The notes beneath the pieces were generated by a model. The model did no database searches. It saw only the letters and a program-made list of their open reading frames with translations, and was not told where the DNA came from. A stretch of 64,000 nucleotides of DNA, taken from the NCBI GenBank assembly GCA_031763025.1, contig JASSKH010000016.1, forward strand, positions 5,270,001 through 5,334,000, read 5' to 3'. The position numbers and the translations under genes were made by a program. Shown here in pieces: positions 50,210-63,804 of the stretch; position 1 is the stretch's first letter; each line of letters begins with the position of its first letter. Origin of the DNA: Macrocystis pyrifera. Lineage: Eukaryota > Sar > Phaeophyceae > Laminariales > Laminariaceae.

Positions 50210-50545
50210 TCGGGGGCACTATTCGAATCGCTCTGATCGGCATTATTCGAATCGCTCTGACCGGCTTTATCCCAATCGTTCTGACCGGTATTATTATCGC
50301 TCTGACCGGCGTTATTCGAATCGCTCTGACCGGTATTCGATTCGCTCTGACCGACATTCTAATCGCTCTGACCGGTATTATAATCGCTCTGACCGGTATT
50401 ATAGTCGCTCTGACCGGTATTATTATCGCTCTGACCGGCACTATTATCGCTCTGACCGGTATTATAATCGCTCTGGCCAGCATTATTCGAATCGCTCTTG
50501 ACCGGTACTATAATCACTAATCTGACTGGTATTCTAGTCCCCGTT
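50210..50545. repeat. Minisatellite, 21-bp unit
   Basis: ATTATTATCGCTCTGACCGGT repeated about 15 times. Confidence 0.92.
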
Positions 50546-50679
50546 TGGACTCTGATGTGAACACCACTGTTATAAACGGGGAACATGCTCCCGGCCAAAC
50601 AAAGTGGTCTGTTTCTTTCACAAAAAACCAAGTCTGTTTTTACGAGGGGGGCATACACTGCTGTCAGCACTAGTAAATA

Positions 50680-50801
50680 TTGCGGGGGGCCATAGCAAAT
50701 AGGACCAAATATTGTTGAAAAAAATAGGGAAATATGTACCAGGTATGGGTTTTCGTCTGCTCTGTACCGGAGGTCCTTGTTACTGCTGTTGTCCCCCGTA
50801 A
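50680..50801 (-). mobile_element. MITE-1 type A with two short insertions
   Basis: Carries TACCAGGTA (50737-50745) and an altered right arm with CTGCTGTTG. Confidence 0.85.
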
Positions 50802-51146
50802 TAGTTTTCAGAAGCCCATGATGAACCGAGAAACCATGGATGATATCCCGCTACGTACTTGAGTACGGCAGCATGGGCCCTGCCAACGCAAAACACCGGA
50901 ACCTGAGCAAGCCCTACGTATAATCTTGCTGTGAAGCCATCCTTGTTTAACCTTGAGCTTCGGCTGTTGCATGTAGGAATTAGTGCAGCACTCGCCGCGG
51001 AGCATTTTTTCCTACTTGTAGTCCAGTTTTTCTTGGTGTCTCTAAAATACTGAACCTGACGTTCTTTCGTGACCCAGTCCTGTGTTGTTGGGGATAAAAC
51101 GCTTGGAATTAGAGTGGTTTGTCCCCCAAACAGGTCTGCAGTGCGA

Positions 51147-51243
51147 TTTCGGGGGTCCATAGTAAATAGGACCAAACATTGTTAGTAAAAATAGCGAAAC
51201 ACAATACAGGTTTTTGTTTGTATCGTAGGTCCTATTTACTATG
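51147..51243 (-). mobile_element. MITE-1, right end truncated
   Basis: Left arm GGGGGTCCATAGTAAATAGG; ends at TTTACTATG without the terminal G/C run. Confidence 0.85.
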
Positions 51244-51244
51244 C

Positions 51245-51945
51245 ATTTCTATTGTTTGTATGGTGTCTTCCGCAGTAGATGAGGAGCCAGAGGGAGGGTC
51301 TCCCTCTCTCCGGATCTAGCGGTCTGCAGATGCAAAGAAACTTCTGAGAGCAACCCCTCCACAGAGCGTGAGGTTGTTTGATTAATTGTTCTTTCTTCCC
51401 ATGTTTGTTTTGTGTGTGGATTGATTGAGCTTGCCTTTGCGCACCCAAAGCACCACCGATTGCGACACCGACCGTCGTTGTGGAGGCGTCTATTTTAACG
51501 GGCTGCATCCTCTTCTGTTCGCGTCTTAGCCCGTGTTGAGTTCGTTGAGCTTGGTCGTGGTAGGTGGTCGAACTGAAGATCCAAGTGCGAAATGTCACTG
51601 TGACCGGGGAAGGTTGCAGCTTATCCCGCCGCCTCTCAAGAACGCACAGCAAGACAGAGAATTACCAGCATAACCAGCAGCCACCACCAGAAAACACCAA
51701 CACCACCTCCACCACCACCATCACCAATTGTACGAGTGTCTCTACGATGGAGAATCGGCACGGACACTGGGTTTGTGTGCTGGATGTCGATGGGCGGAAA
51801 TAACGGTTCAATGTGAAAAATACACACACGCACTGCCGATACCGCAGGAAAACCGGTATTTTTTTGTTGTTCTCTTGGAATATTGGTGAGCACGGACACA
51901 ATGGGTAAAATGCGACATGTTGTTGCGTAGAAAAAACAGTTTAAC
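51245..51945. other. Intergenic, no supported gene
   Basis: Holds CCACCA-rich stretch and an inverted R7 fragment. Confidence 0.4.
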
Positions 51946-52160
51946 GCGAAGACAACACTGATAGCGACAACAACAATAACAACAAAAGCAGCAACACAAG
52001 CGACAACATCAACAACAACTCCAACGACATCTCCAACTCCAACAACAATAACAACGAAAGCAACAAGGACGAGAACACCACTAGGAAATAGAAAAATAAA
52101 AACAACAATAAATAATAACAACAACAACAAACCAACAGCAACCACATCAACACACCGGTA
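51945..52160. repeat. CAACAA/ACAATA low-complexity tract
   Basis: Degenerate AAC trinucleotide repeat. Confidence 0.85.
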
Positions 52161-52199
52161 TACGCAAGCAAGAAACGAAGCTCTTCTTGGATGTGGTTG

Positions 52200-53940
52200 A
52201 AAATTACCGAGTAACAATTAGTAACTCTTCTCTGTCGTAAAACGTTTTCAATTTTAATTGCAAGTAATAGTGGTACAAAGTGTGGCCTGGAAATGTGAAC
52301 GCGTTTCCAAAGAATCTTGAATCTCCGAATCTCTGGATGTCTTTGGATGTCATCAGTCGAGTATGGGTGACGCTATTTAATTCAGCTCTGCAATAGATAG
52401 GGGCGGGGGGGAGAGGAGGGGGGGAGGAGGAGGAAGAGAGAGGGCCATGCGTGCGTACGTGCGTGACAGGTTGTTGTGTTGGATGTCGGATCGAAAATTG
52501 CGGGTATATCGAATCGTCGAGCATTCGATGTATCGTATCGATCGCGTTCTGACCTCAACCCCCTGGCATCCGCTTGTTTTGTACCGGCATGCTGGTACTG
52601 GACAAAGTAAGAAGCGAAGCTCTTCCTTTGCTCTCGATCGACACGTAAGTAACCATGAACTCTTTGCCCGAAGTTGTAAAGTCCGGTTGGGTACTCTGTT
52701 ACTACTAATGCTTTGAGTACTGTACCCAAAGGGTCCTTGCTTTTCCGGACGGCAGCGTGATCTGGACATTGTCATACAAAATGTGGTTAATCAATTGATG
52801 TATTGTTTTTTTCACAATATTGCGTGATGTTCCCAAATCTATAGTTTCAAGGAGTGTGTATGCATTACCCAAAGAATATCAGAAAGCTTCCTGCCACACC
52901 CTTCAGCCTCAATCTTCACCGCAGCAGTATACTGCTGTGTATGTATGAATGTATAACACGTGTGATAGGATAGCACACCCCCCTTTGGGCAAATTTCCAA
53001 GGTGATTTTATCTACAACGAGGAGGGTACAACTATCGGGCGATGCATGCGTCTATGGAAGTAAGACACCGTTTGTGTGCTGTGCCGGCCCATTCTTGTTT
53101 CGGAAAAGATCGACTCGGAAATCGTTCTCAGGGGTGTGTGTTGCCGTGCGTGTCGCACGGTGGTTGTTGTCAGTCGTTTAAAAACGCAGCTTTCTTCATG
53201 TCCTCGCCTCTGCCGCAAGCTTCGCTTCTCTTGTACCCATGGTGTCCTACTGTGTCCTACTCTATCCCCTGAACGCGTGTTCACCCTCAGTCATGCTCGC
53301 TCTCTCCTATGTGTATGTATGATGCATACATGCCTCCGTAAAGGTGCGCTGCACTTCTTATTTTCTGAGACTCTTCACTTGAGTAAAGTATAGCTATATA
53401 TATTATATATATATATATATATAGCCGACACAAAACCTGAACTCGAAAAAAATGAAAGTACAACCCGATGAACAGAGAGAGTGCCATGGCCCGGGTGACT
53501 ACTGCAGTAGTATCGACAAGTAGCGTGAAAAGACGCAGATTTCATTGCAACGATATTGCGTAATTCGTCGAGGAGCCCCGCAAGTCACGAATAAATTTGC
53601 CATTGGTTTGCTATCCCTATCGCGGCACGCGTCGTATCCCCTATATACCGCCTACCGTATGATCGTATGATACAACACAAGTGGTAACATGTCACAACCC
53701 CTCGCTCGAATTCCGAAGCTACTTCTCTCCACGACGGGGGCAGTGCAAGCGTCGAGCGATGCGTCTGTGGAAAAAAATCTCGTGGAAAAATTACGAGATC
53801 TTTCCAAAAGCCACCGTTTTTCGTTGTGTGTTTGTTCTGGAGATAGTAAGAGCTCTGAAATCTATCCCAGGCGGTGTGTCCTATTGCGTGTTATACGGTA
53901 GCCAAATAATGTTGTCTCCTGTATACAGTAGTAAGATTCA
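52200..53940. other. Intergenic, no supported gene
   Basis: TATA dinucleotide repeat near 53395-53425 and R5-like fragments (52960-53110, 53700-53790). Confidence 0.4.
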
Positions 53941-53949
53941 AAACCGCTC

Positions 53950-56900
53950 CCCTTTTTACGAGCGTTCAACGGTCGTATTTAACGATTGCTACGACCTTAT
54001 TTTAACGGCCCCTTTTTACGACCGTTGAACGATCGTTTTCAACGATCCTTCTTTCCGGTTGTTGAACGATCGTATTGACCGATCCCTTTTTACCGAGCGT
54101 TGAACGATCGTTTTTAACGATATCTTTTTATGGACAATCGTTTTTTAACGATCCCTTTTTACGATGGTTGTTTTTAGGATCGTTGAACGGTCGTATTTAA
54201 CCCTTTTAGGACTGCAGTCCCGTTTTCGAGACAAACCACTCAAGGATTAACGATCCTTTTTTACGATCGTTGAACGATCGTTTTTAGCCATCCCTTTTTC
54301 ACGATCATTGAACGATCCTTTGTAACGATCGTTTTTTCCTCTTTTATAACGGTATCTGAACGATCGTTTTTAGCATGCCTCCTATCCGATCGTTGAACGA
54401 TCGTGTTGAACGATCCCTTTTATGAACGATCGTTTTTAACGATCCCTTTTATGAACGATCGTTTGCGATGGTCCCTTTTTCACGATCGTTGAACGATATT
54501 TTTTTACGTTCCTCCTTTCCGGTCGTTGAACGATCTTGTTGAACTATCTCTTTGTCCGATCGTTGAATGATCAGTGAACGTTTTGAACTAACCCCTTTTA
54601 CGATCATTGAACGATCGTATTTAACGATCTTTTGTAACGATCGTTTTCAACGATCCCTTTTCACGATCGTTTTGATCCAACCTTTGTAACGATCGTTTTT
54701 CCTTTGTAACGATCCATTTTAACGACCGCTGAACGATCGTCGTGTTGAGTGATCATTTTTACGATCGTTGAACGATCGTTTTTGACGATCTCTTTTTATG
54801 ATTGATTGTTTTTAACGATGCTGTTATACGATCGTTGTTAACGATCATTTTTCACGCTGAACGATCGTTTTCAACAATGCCTTTATACGATCGTTGAGCG
54901 ATCATATTTAACAATAATTTTTTACGGTCGTTTTTTAACGATTATTGTTTATGATCGTTCTGTTTAACAATCCCTTTTCGCGATCGTTGAACGGTCGTTT
55001 TCAATGATCCCGTTTTACGATCGTTGAACGATCGTTTTGAACGATCCCTTTTCACGATCGTTACCTTTTTCCGATCGTCCAACGATCGTATTTACGACCC
55101 CTTTTCACGATCGTTGAACGATCGTTTTCGATGTTACCTTTTTCCGATCGTTCAACGATCGTTTTTAACGATTCCTTTTGGCGATCTTTGAACGATCGTA
55201 TTTCGCTATAATTTTTTCCGATCGTTTAACGATCCTGTTTAACTATCCCTTTTTCCGATCGATCGTTCTCAGTGGTCTCTTTTTTCGAGCGTTTAACGAT
55301 AGTTTTTAACGATTTTCTTTCCGATCGTTGGACGATCGTATTGGACGATCCCTTTTTATCATCGTTTTCCGATTGTTTTTTACTTTTCTTTTTTCCCATC
55401 GTTGGACGATCTTCTTTAGCGATTTGTTTTTTCCGATCGTTGAAGAATACCAGGTACTCTTTAACGACCCTTTAACGGTCATTTTTACGATTGTCAAACG
55501 AGTGTATTCAACGACCCCCTATTTCGATCGTTGAACGATCATTCTTGACGAATCTTGTTTATGATCGTCGAACGGTCGTTTTTGACAATCCCTCGTTGAA
55601 CGATTGTTTTTTACGATTACTCTCCTGATCATTGAACGATCGTTTTCAACCCTCCCTTCTCACGATCAACGAACGATCATTTTTAACGATCCCTTTTTAC
55701 GATCGTTGAACGATCGTTTTTGACGATAACTTTTTACGATCGTTAAACAATCGTGTTTAACGGTCGCTTTTCACAACCGCTGAAAAATCATTTTTAACGA
55801 TCCTTCTTTACGATCGTTGAACGATCGTTTTTTTTTACTATCCTTCTTTCCGATCGTTCAACGATCATATTTCACAATCCTTTTTTCCGATCGTTGAACA
55901 ATTGTTTTTAACGATCCCTTCGTACGATCGTTGAACGATCGTTTTTAAACGATCCCTTTTTTCGATCGTTGAACGATCGTGTTTCACGATTCCTTTTGGC
56001 GATCGTTGAACGATCGTATTTAACGATCATTTTTCCAATCGTTTAACATCTTGTTTAACAATCCCTTTTCCCGATCGATCGTTCTCAGTGATCTCTTTTA
56101 TACGAGCGTTGAGCGATCGTTCTAACGATCCTTGTTTCCGATCGTTGAACGATCCCTTTTTACGATCGTTGAACGATCGTTTTTAGCGATACCTTTCCCT
56201 TTTCACGATGGTTGAACGATCCTTTGTAACGATCGTTTTTCCTTTCGAGCGATCCTTTTTAACGAGATTTGAACAATCGCTTTTAATGTTCCTCCTTTCC
56301 GATCGGTGAATGATTGTATTGGACGATCCCTGTTTACGATCATTGAATGATCGTTTTCAACGGTCCCTTTTTACGATTGTTGGGCGATGGTTTCTTTATT
56401 TTCCTCCTTTCGGATGATTGAACGATCGTATTGAAGCATCCCTTTTTCCGATTGTTGAACGATCGTTTTGAACGACCGCTTAAGACGATCGTTGAACGAA
56501 CGATCGTATTTAACGATCATTTGTAACGACGGTTTTTAACGATCCTATTTCACGATCGTTGAACGATCCTTTGTAACGATCGCTGACCGATCGCATTGAA
56601 TGATCCCTTTCTACGATCGTTGAACGGTCGTTTTTAACGATCCCTTGTCATGAAGGATAGTTTTCAGCGGTCCCTTTATACGATCGTTGAACGATTGTTT
56701 TTAACTATCCTTCAAAACGATCGTTTTGAACGATTCTTTGTTGCGAACGTTGCGAGCGTTGAACGACCGTTTTCAATTATCTCTTTTTTTGCGATCGTTG
56801 AACAATCGTTTTGCACGATCCCTTTTTGTGATCGTTGAACGATTCTTCCGATCATTTAACGATTGTTTTTAACACATTTAACGATTGTTTTTGACGATCC

Positions 56901-58095
56901 CATTTCGATCGTTGAACGATCTTTTCTAACGATCCCTTCTTCCCATCGTTAGTTAAACGATTGTTGAACGATCCTTTTTAACGCAATTTTATCAATCTCT
57001 TTTCACGGTTGTCAACGATCGTTTTTAACAATCCGTTGTAACCATCGTTTTTTACGATCCCTTTTCACGATCTGTGAGCGATCGTTTTCAACGATCCCTT
57101 TTTTTTCGACCGTCGATCGATCTTTTTGCCGATCGTTGAACGATTCATTTTTTCATCGTTGGATCCCTTTTTGCGATCGTTGAACGATCGTTTTTTACGA
57201 TCCCTTTTTCCGAACGTTGAACGATTGTTTTTAACGATCCTTTTTTTCCAACTGTTGAACGATCCCTTTTTCCGATCGTTGAACGATCGTTTTTAACGAC
57301 CCCCCTTTTCCCGATCGTTCCATTTTCGTTTCTGACGATCCTTTTTTTTCCGATCGTTGAACGATCCGTTTTCACGATCGCTAAACGATCGTTTTTAACG
57401 ACCCCTTTTACGATCGTTGACGATGGTATTGAACGATCCCTTCTTACGATCGTTGAACGATCACTTTCAACGATCGTTGAACGTTTTCAACGATCCTTTT
57501 TTACGTCGTTGAACGATTATATTCAACGATCCTTCTTTCGATCGTTGAACGACCATTCTTAACGATCCTTGTTTATGATCGTGGCACGGTCATTTTTTCA
57601 CCGTCTCTTTTTCCGATCGTTTATCATCGTGGAATGGTCGTTAGGTCATAATCCTTTTTCCGATCGTTTAACGATCATTATTGTTTAGGATCGTTTGACG
57701 ATCGTTGTTAACCATCCCTTTTCCCGATCGTTGAACGATCGTTTTTAGCGATCCCTACGATCGTGAATGCTCCTTTTTAACGATCCCCTTTCCCGATCGC
57801 TGGACGATCGTTTTCGACAATCCCTTTTTCCGATCGTTGAACGATCGTTTTTAACGATCCCTGTTTCCGATCGTTGAACGATCGTGTTTCACGATTTTGT
57901 TTTCCGATCGTTGAATGATCGTTTTTCGACAATCCTTTCTTTCCGATCGTTGAACGATAATATATCGCAATCCTTTTTTCCGATCGCTGAACGATCGTTT
58001 CTAAAGATCCCTTTGGACGATCGTTGAACGACCGTTTCTATAGATCCCTCTGTTTTTACGATCGTTGAACGATCGTTTTTAATTATCCCATTTTA
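53950..58095. repeat. 4.1-kb minisatellite of palindromic units
   Basis: Unit of about 36 bp: CGATCGTTGAACGATCG (a near-perfect dyad) then TTTTTAACGATCCCTTTTTA. Well over 100 degenerate units; one MITE-2 arm and one TACCAGGTA interrupt it. Confidence 0.95.
54199..54246. mobile_element. MITE-2 single arm inside the 54-58 kb minisatellite
   Basis: CTTTTAGGACTGCAGTCCCG and GACAAACCACTCAAGG interrupt the array. Confidence 0.7.
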
Positions 58096-58099
58096 CGGT

Positions 58100-60280
58100 C
58101 AACAGGATGTTCGCAGAACGAAGATGACTTTCCATGAAGCACAAGAGTTTCAACGGGCGAAAACCAGTCCGAAAAGGCGACCAGGATCCAAAGAGGAGAG
58201 GTCACAAAAAAATTTTGGAAACTCTTTATTCTGTCTCAAATCAATTCTTGTTGCCGTGGTAGCTGCCTTCTATTGATAGATTCGGTGTTCGGGAATAATC
58301 GATTTCCTTTTTTGCGTTTTTTCATTTGATCGGTTACTTGTTCGTTTGCAAAATCGAAGATCTGGCTGTTCGCCTGCTGCCTCTGATCGATTCCGCGTTT
58401 GCACGACACGGAGAGCAACAAACGGTTCGTTTTATACGTAGGCCGTCGGGTTGCACTTTTTCTTTTTTTTTTCTCAATCAAGACCAGGGCTTGGGTGACT
58501 TGCTAGTGACTTACAAATAGTATACAGCTTTTCAAGCGAGGAGCCCCAGAAGACAAGCACGTACACCCCTATTGTGTGTAACGATTATCGTATCGATAGC
58601 ATTTTGTCCCCCATCCCCTCTGACATTCCCCTAATATGCGTCCTGATTCTGAACGAAAGGTGTCACGTCGGACAGATCATGTACAGATCATCTACAGATC
58701 ATTCCTACGTCATGGCCTAGACCTTTCAGGGCAGACATGTCTATTCCTGATCTGTATGATCTTTGTGATGACCTGTACATGATCTGTATGATTTAGCCCA
58801 TGTTGCCGAGTGGGAGCCGTATAATCCGCCTATGATCTGGGACATGTTTCCTGGGTTAGATCTGTGCGAAACAGTACATCATCAGGAAATATGTACCCAC
58901 TACTAGTATGTTCGTGCATAGAGGAACCGTTTCGATTGAATAATAGTGTAAAAAATGCCATTATCTTCAGGGACTGAGCGGTACTGCACGACATCTCGCA
59001 GCGGCAGGTCGGGAACTGTACCAAGTTGTCTGTAGATCATGATATTATATGCCCGACGTGTGAGAGGTTTCGACGTAACGTATCCACACCGAAATCGTCG
59101 TATGGATTAGATTTTTCGTTTGTCAGCATCCTCCCGAACTCGATTCTCGTTCGATGTCCCATCACAACTATCATTGGTGAGCGATCGTGTCCATGAAAAC
59201 GGGATGCGACGATGTTGTCCCCCGATTTTTGCATTTTGGGTCGCCCATCACTACTAGTCGTAGTCCCTGTGAGTTTGCTGGCTTTAAAAACGCGTGGTGC
59301 GTTTTTTGGGCTTGGATTTGCGTTTTTGTTTTCATACAGACTAAGATCAATATGTTGGCGTACTCTCGCCACCCAACTACTACCTTGTCGCGAAGTTCAA
59401 TCAAAGCGCTCTTTCCGTCACGGTTTCGGCCTGTTTGCCGTCCATCACAGTCAGAGACTTTAGGCTGTCGTCTCCTAGTTTATCGTGCGTGCCATGCATA
59501 GCGCCAGGTTTTATTAGTGCTGCATGCTGCCCGCCCGACCGGGTGCCATACCAAGGAACCTGCTGCTATGGTTGTTTTTGGTGGTGGTGGCGATGGTGGC
59601 GATGTTGGTGTTGGTGCTGGTGTTGGTGGTGTTTTGTTTTTTCAGGCGTGTGTCGAATTGTAGTCCCCGAACTCCGAAATTGTTTTGTGCTAAATCAACC
59701 CCCTCAAGTTCCCCCCCCCCCCTCTCCGAACACAGCGAGCAATCAATTCATTGAAGTATGTGTTGTTAAGCATTACGCTAAGTAGTTGCTATTAAGCATT
59801 CCATTCCAGATTTAGTGGGGCCTGTCTGGCTTGTGTCCTGTCACCACGGACTAGATTATGGCGCCGAGCTTATGCGAGAAGGGTCGCACGGCAGAATTAC
59901 TGCCCTACTGCTCTACTGCTCTCCTCTAGATTGGGTTAATGTGAGAACAACGGAAGCAATTTCAACAAGAAGGGCTTATCCCAGCTTCAACGGACTGATG
60001 GATGTGGCGCGTTCTCTCGTCTCTGCAGCTTTCATTCCGAGAAGTTTCCCCGGGCTGTGGGGATACACGGCTCGTCTTGTTGTTGTTCGTGCGTGTTGTT
60101 GTTGTTGTTTTTGTTGTTGCTGATGTTGTTGACGGGAGTGGTGGTGGTGATATTTGTGTTGTTCAGCATAGGTATTATTTCACTCCAGAGATATTGGAGC
60201 CTTGCTTGTGGCTTGTGACTTGTGACATGATGGCGACGGGTTAATGTGACAGCGGCTTCCCTCTGGAGTTATCGGGGTCT
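58100..60280. other. Intergenic, no supported gene
   Basis: GATC-rich repeat at 58660-58860, GTGGTGGTTGTT-type stretches at 59575-59640 and 60075-60150; open frames are short. Confidence 0.4.
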
Positions 60281-60283
60281 ATG

Positions 60284-60510
60284 ATGATGTATGCTATTAG
60301 TAATGATGATGAGAGAATCCATGAGCCAATGATGATGATGATTATGGCCATATGATGATGCAAGAGGAATGATGATTGATGTTGATGCATGATGATGATA
60401 TGATGATGATGATAATGATGATGATATGATGATGATGATAATGATGATGATAATGATGATGATGATAATGATGATAATGATGATGATAATGATGATGATA
60501 ATGATGATGA

Positions 60511-60551
<41 letters not shown>

Positions 60552-61273
60552 ATGATGATGATGATGATGATAATGATGATGATGATGATAATGAATGATA
60601 TATGATGATGATGATGATAATGATAAATGATGATGATAATGATGATGATGATGATATGATGATGATGATGATATGATGATGATGATGATGATGATGAATG
60701 ATGATGATGAATGAAATGATGATGATAATGATGAAATGATAATGATGATAATGAATGATGATGATGAATGAATGATGATGATGATGATGAATGATGATGA
60801 TGAATAATGATGATGATAAATGATAATGATGATGATGATGATGATGAATGATGATATGATGATGATGAATGATGATGATGAAATGATGATAATGATATGA
60901 TATGATAATGATAATGATGATGATGAATGATAATGATGATGATGATGATAATGATGATGATGATGATGATGATGAATGAAATGATAATGAATGATGATGA
61001 TGATGATGATGATGATGAAAATGAATGATAATGATGATGATGAATGATAATGATGATGATGAATGAATGAATGATGATATGATGAATGATAATGATAATG
61101 ATGATAAATGATGAATGATGATGATGAAATGATATGATGATGAATGATGATGATGATGATGAATGATAATGATAATGATGAAAATGATGATATGATGATG
61201 ATAATGATGAAATGATAATGATATGATGAATGATGATATGAATGAATGATGATAATGATGATGATAATGATGA

Positions 61274-61314
<41 letters not shown>

Positions 61315-61455
61315 ATGATGATGATAATCACGCTATTCTGACATTATCAGATACCTGATACAACATGATGATGATATGCAAATGATATGATGATGATGAT
61401 GATACATGATGAATGATGATGATGATGAGCAGATGATGCTCTTTGTATGATAATG
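60284..61455. repeat. ATG/ATA trinucleotide microsatellite array
   Basis: About 1.17 kb of ATGATG with ATAATG and AATG interruptions. A 329-codon Ser/Ile/His open frame on the minus strand is a by-product. Confidence 0.97.
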
Positions 61456-61724
61456 ATAATGATGATGAACACTCCCCCCCCCTCCCGTTTCGACAATGCC
61501 TTGACCTTTACTGTTGAGGCCGTAGGTCTTGACCCCCCCTCTCCCCTCTCGTTTTAGAGAGTGCTGTCTCTGTGAGTGCATATGATAAAAGTCAAGGAAA
61601 ACACTAGTTCTAGTCTGACCCGCGTGTGGTTCCAGTATTACGAGAAGACTTATTATAAAAAAATACGATTCCACCCCTCTCCCTATGTTGTATACCTGGC
61701 ATAAATATATAAATATATATATAC

Positions 61725-62222
61725 ATAGGTTGGGTTGGGCGTCGGTTGGCGACGACGCTGTAAAACACGCCTCTCACTGCGTGAGCTAGATAACCAGGGT
61801 ACCTTTTTTTTGTTTTTGGCGGTCACCACGGCCTGCGGTCGAGTTGGATCATTTTTGTGCGAGCAGACCCTTAACTCTGCACAAGGGGGATGTTCGTATC
61901 ACGTAGTGTGTATACGATAAGGCACCCACGAGGCGGTAACATACTAACCCCATTGCTGTCTCTGGATTGGCCACACCAGGAAATATGTCAAGGCATTGAC
62001 GCTGTCATCCAAGAAAGTACGCCTGAAAAGCGGTTCTTAGAATATAGGATGGAGCTCATCCTTCATGCGACTCGCCGGATACCTCACGGCGCTTCGCAAA
62101 GCTTGGTGCAGGCAATGTCTCCTATCTTGTCGGTGAAAACCCGACGTGCTCCGTCCCGGCACTGTAGGGATGCGAGGGTCTATGACCACACGACTACGGC
62201 CACGCATGATATCGAGTACACC
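61725..62222 (-). repeat. R2, full, inverted
   Basis: GGTTGGGTTGGGCGTCGG to ACGCATGATATCGAGTAC. Confidence 0.85.
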
Positions 62223-62849
62223 CCCCCTCCCGTTTCGGCAACGCCTCCAACTCCCTCAAGCAACTCAGGCTCGAAAGAGATCCACTGAACGGCCTGACTC
62301 TTTCTTGACCCTGGGTTCGCTTGATTGTCTTGACGCCCAAAGACTTTTGCTGTAGCTCTTATCAAGACTATGGACGGCTTGACTATTTCGACAGCGAACG
62401 GCTTTCAGTCTCGACGGTGGACACACGCATGGCTTTAGCCCTTGGCGCAGAACGACGGTCCTTCAACTTTTCAACGCTACGTACGTACGGCGACTCAACT
62501 TTTTTCTTCTGTAGATGATCTTGTTCCTAACCCGCCGCTTCGAGACGATGTGCAAGGTCCATACGGTAGTACAGACCCAGCCCAGGAAACACGTCCCATA
62601 TCGTGCAGGTCGTACGGATCCCGCCCGGAAACATGGGCTAGATCATACAGATCATACAGGTAAGGAATGTAGATATATCTGCCCTGAAAGATCTAGATCC
62701 ATGAAACGGGAATCGATGATCTATCTGGCCGAGATGTGAAACACTCTGTCTAGTACCAGGTGCTTTTTTTTTTTTTTTTGTTTTGTTTTCAAGCTACAAA
62801 GTGTGTTTTTATTCACCCTTCCGAGTGTGTTCGCGTTTGTATTGCGGTG

Positions 62850-62963
62850 GTGAACGACAGGGAGCCGATGACGGGATCCCCGCCGCGGGTACTGTCTAAC
62901 GGAGAGCTCTCTCTTCTGCCGGAGATCGATCCCCACATCTCTATCGACGTCGACAAGCACGAG
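62850..62963 (+). CDS. TPC: TPC copy 2, exon 1 (start codon changed to GTG)
   Basis: 38 codons aligned without gaps to exon 1 of copy 1 (19 identical), ending DVDKHE, donor GTGTAA. The position of the copy-1 ATG is GTG (62850). Translation would have to start at an upstream exon, at the in-frame ATG at 62760, or at the ATG at 62868; otherwise the copy is impaired. Confidence 0.65.
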
Positions 62964-63479
62964 GTGTAAAGGAGGTTTCAAGGCCGGGGGGGGGCGGGTC
63001 GGGGGGTGGGTGGGTGGATGGGTGGGTAGTGGATGGGTGGGTGGGTGGGTGGAAGGGGTGGGGGAGGTGTACTCGATGGGTAGGTATACTCATGTCATGC
63101 GTGGCCGTAGTCGTATGACCATAGACTTTCGCATTCGTGCATTGCCGGGACGGAGCACGTGGGGTTTTCACCGACCAGGTAGACACTGCTTGCACCAAGA
63201 GGGAAGCGAAACGTGAGGTGTTGAGCGAGTCGCGTAAAGGGTGAGCTGCATCCTACTGAGAACCGCTCTAGAGGCGGACTTTGATATGGATGACAGCTTC
63301 AGTGAGGTACTTTATTTTCCGGTGTGACCACTTCCAGAGACAGCAAGAGGGATACTACAGTAATGTAACTGCCTCGTGGGTGCCTTACCATAAGCACTAG
63401 GTGACGCAACCATTCCCCTTGTGCGGAGTAGAGGTTCTGCACCCCGCACAAATTATATACGTCAATCGCCAGGTGACCG

Positions 63480-63514
<35 letters not shown>

Positions 63515-63804
63515 CCAAAACGGAATCTTGGTCGTTGAGCTCACGTAGTGAGCGGCATGTTTTACGGTGTCGTTGACGACCGACACCAACCCAACGTTCA
63601 TATGACATGCAGGAGGGGGGGGGGGGTAGAGGAAAGGGAGGGAGGAGGGGGGCAGGTGTTGCCATTGTCGCGTTGTTTTTGGACTGTCGTCCGTCCTTCC
63701 GATGGGTTTTCCTTTTTTTTTTTTTTTTCGAAGTCCCGAAGAGGTTGTCGTCTATTAAAGTATTTCCTGTCTTGCCCGCATGCCCTCTCCTGCATGGCGC
63801 GCAG
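62964..63804 (+). other. Intron 1 of TPC copy 2
   Basis: 841 bp intron holding a G-rich start, one nearly full R2 element (63066-63612) and a T17 tract. The copy-1 intron 1 has the same organisation, so the two introns are paralogous. Confidence 0.7.
63066..63612 (+). repeat. R2, full, in intron 1 of TPC copy 2
   Basis: Diverged full copy with a C33 tract at 63481; position matches the R2 in intron 1 of copy 1. Confidence 0.85.

Noticed and set aside
54000-58090. Open frames in the CGATCGTT array
   Set aside because: Repeat-derived, change frame between units, no family resemblance.
60342-61331. 329-codon open frame on the minus strand
   Set aside because: Pure by-product of the ATG/ATA microsatellite; composition only Ser, Ile, His, Tyr, Phe, Leu.
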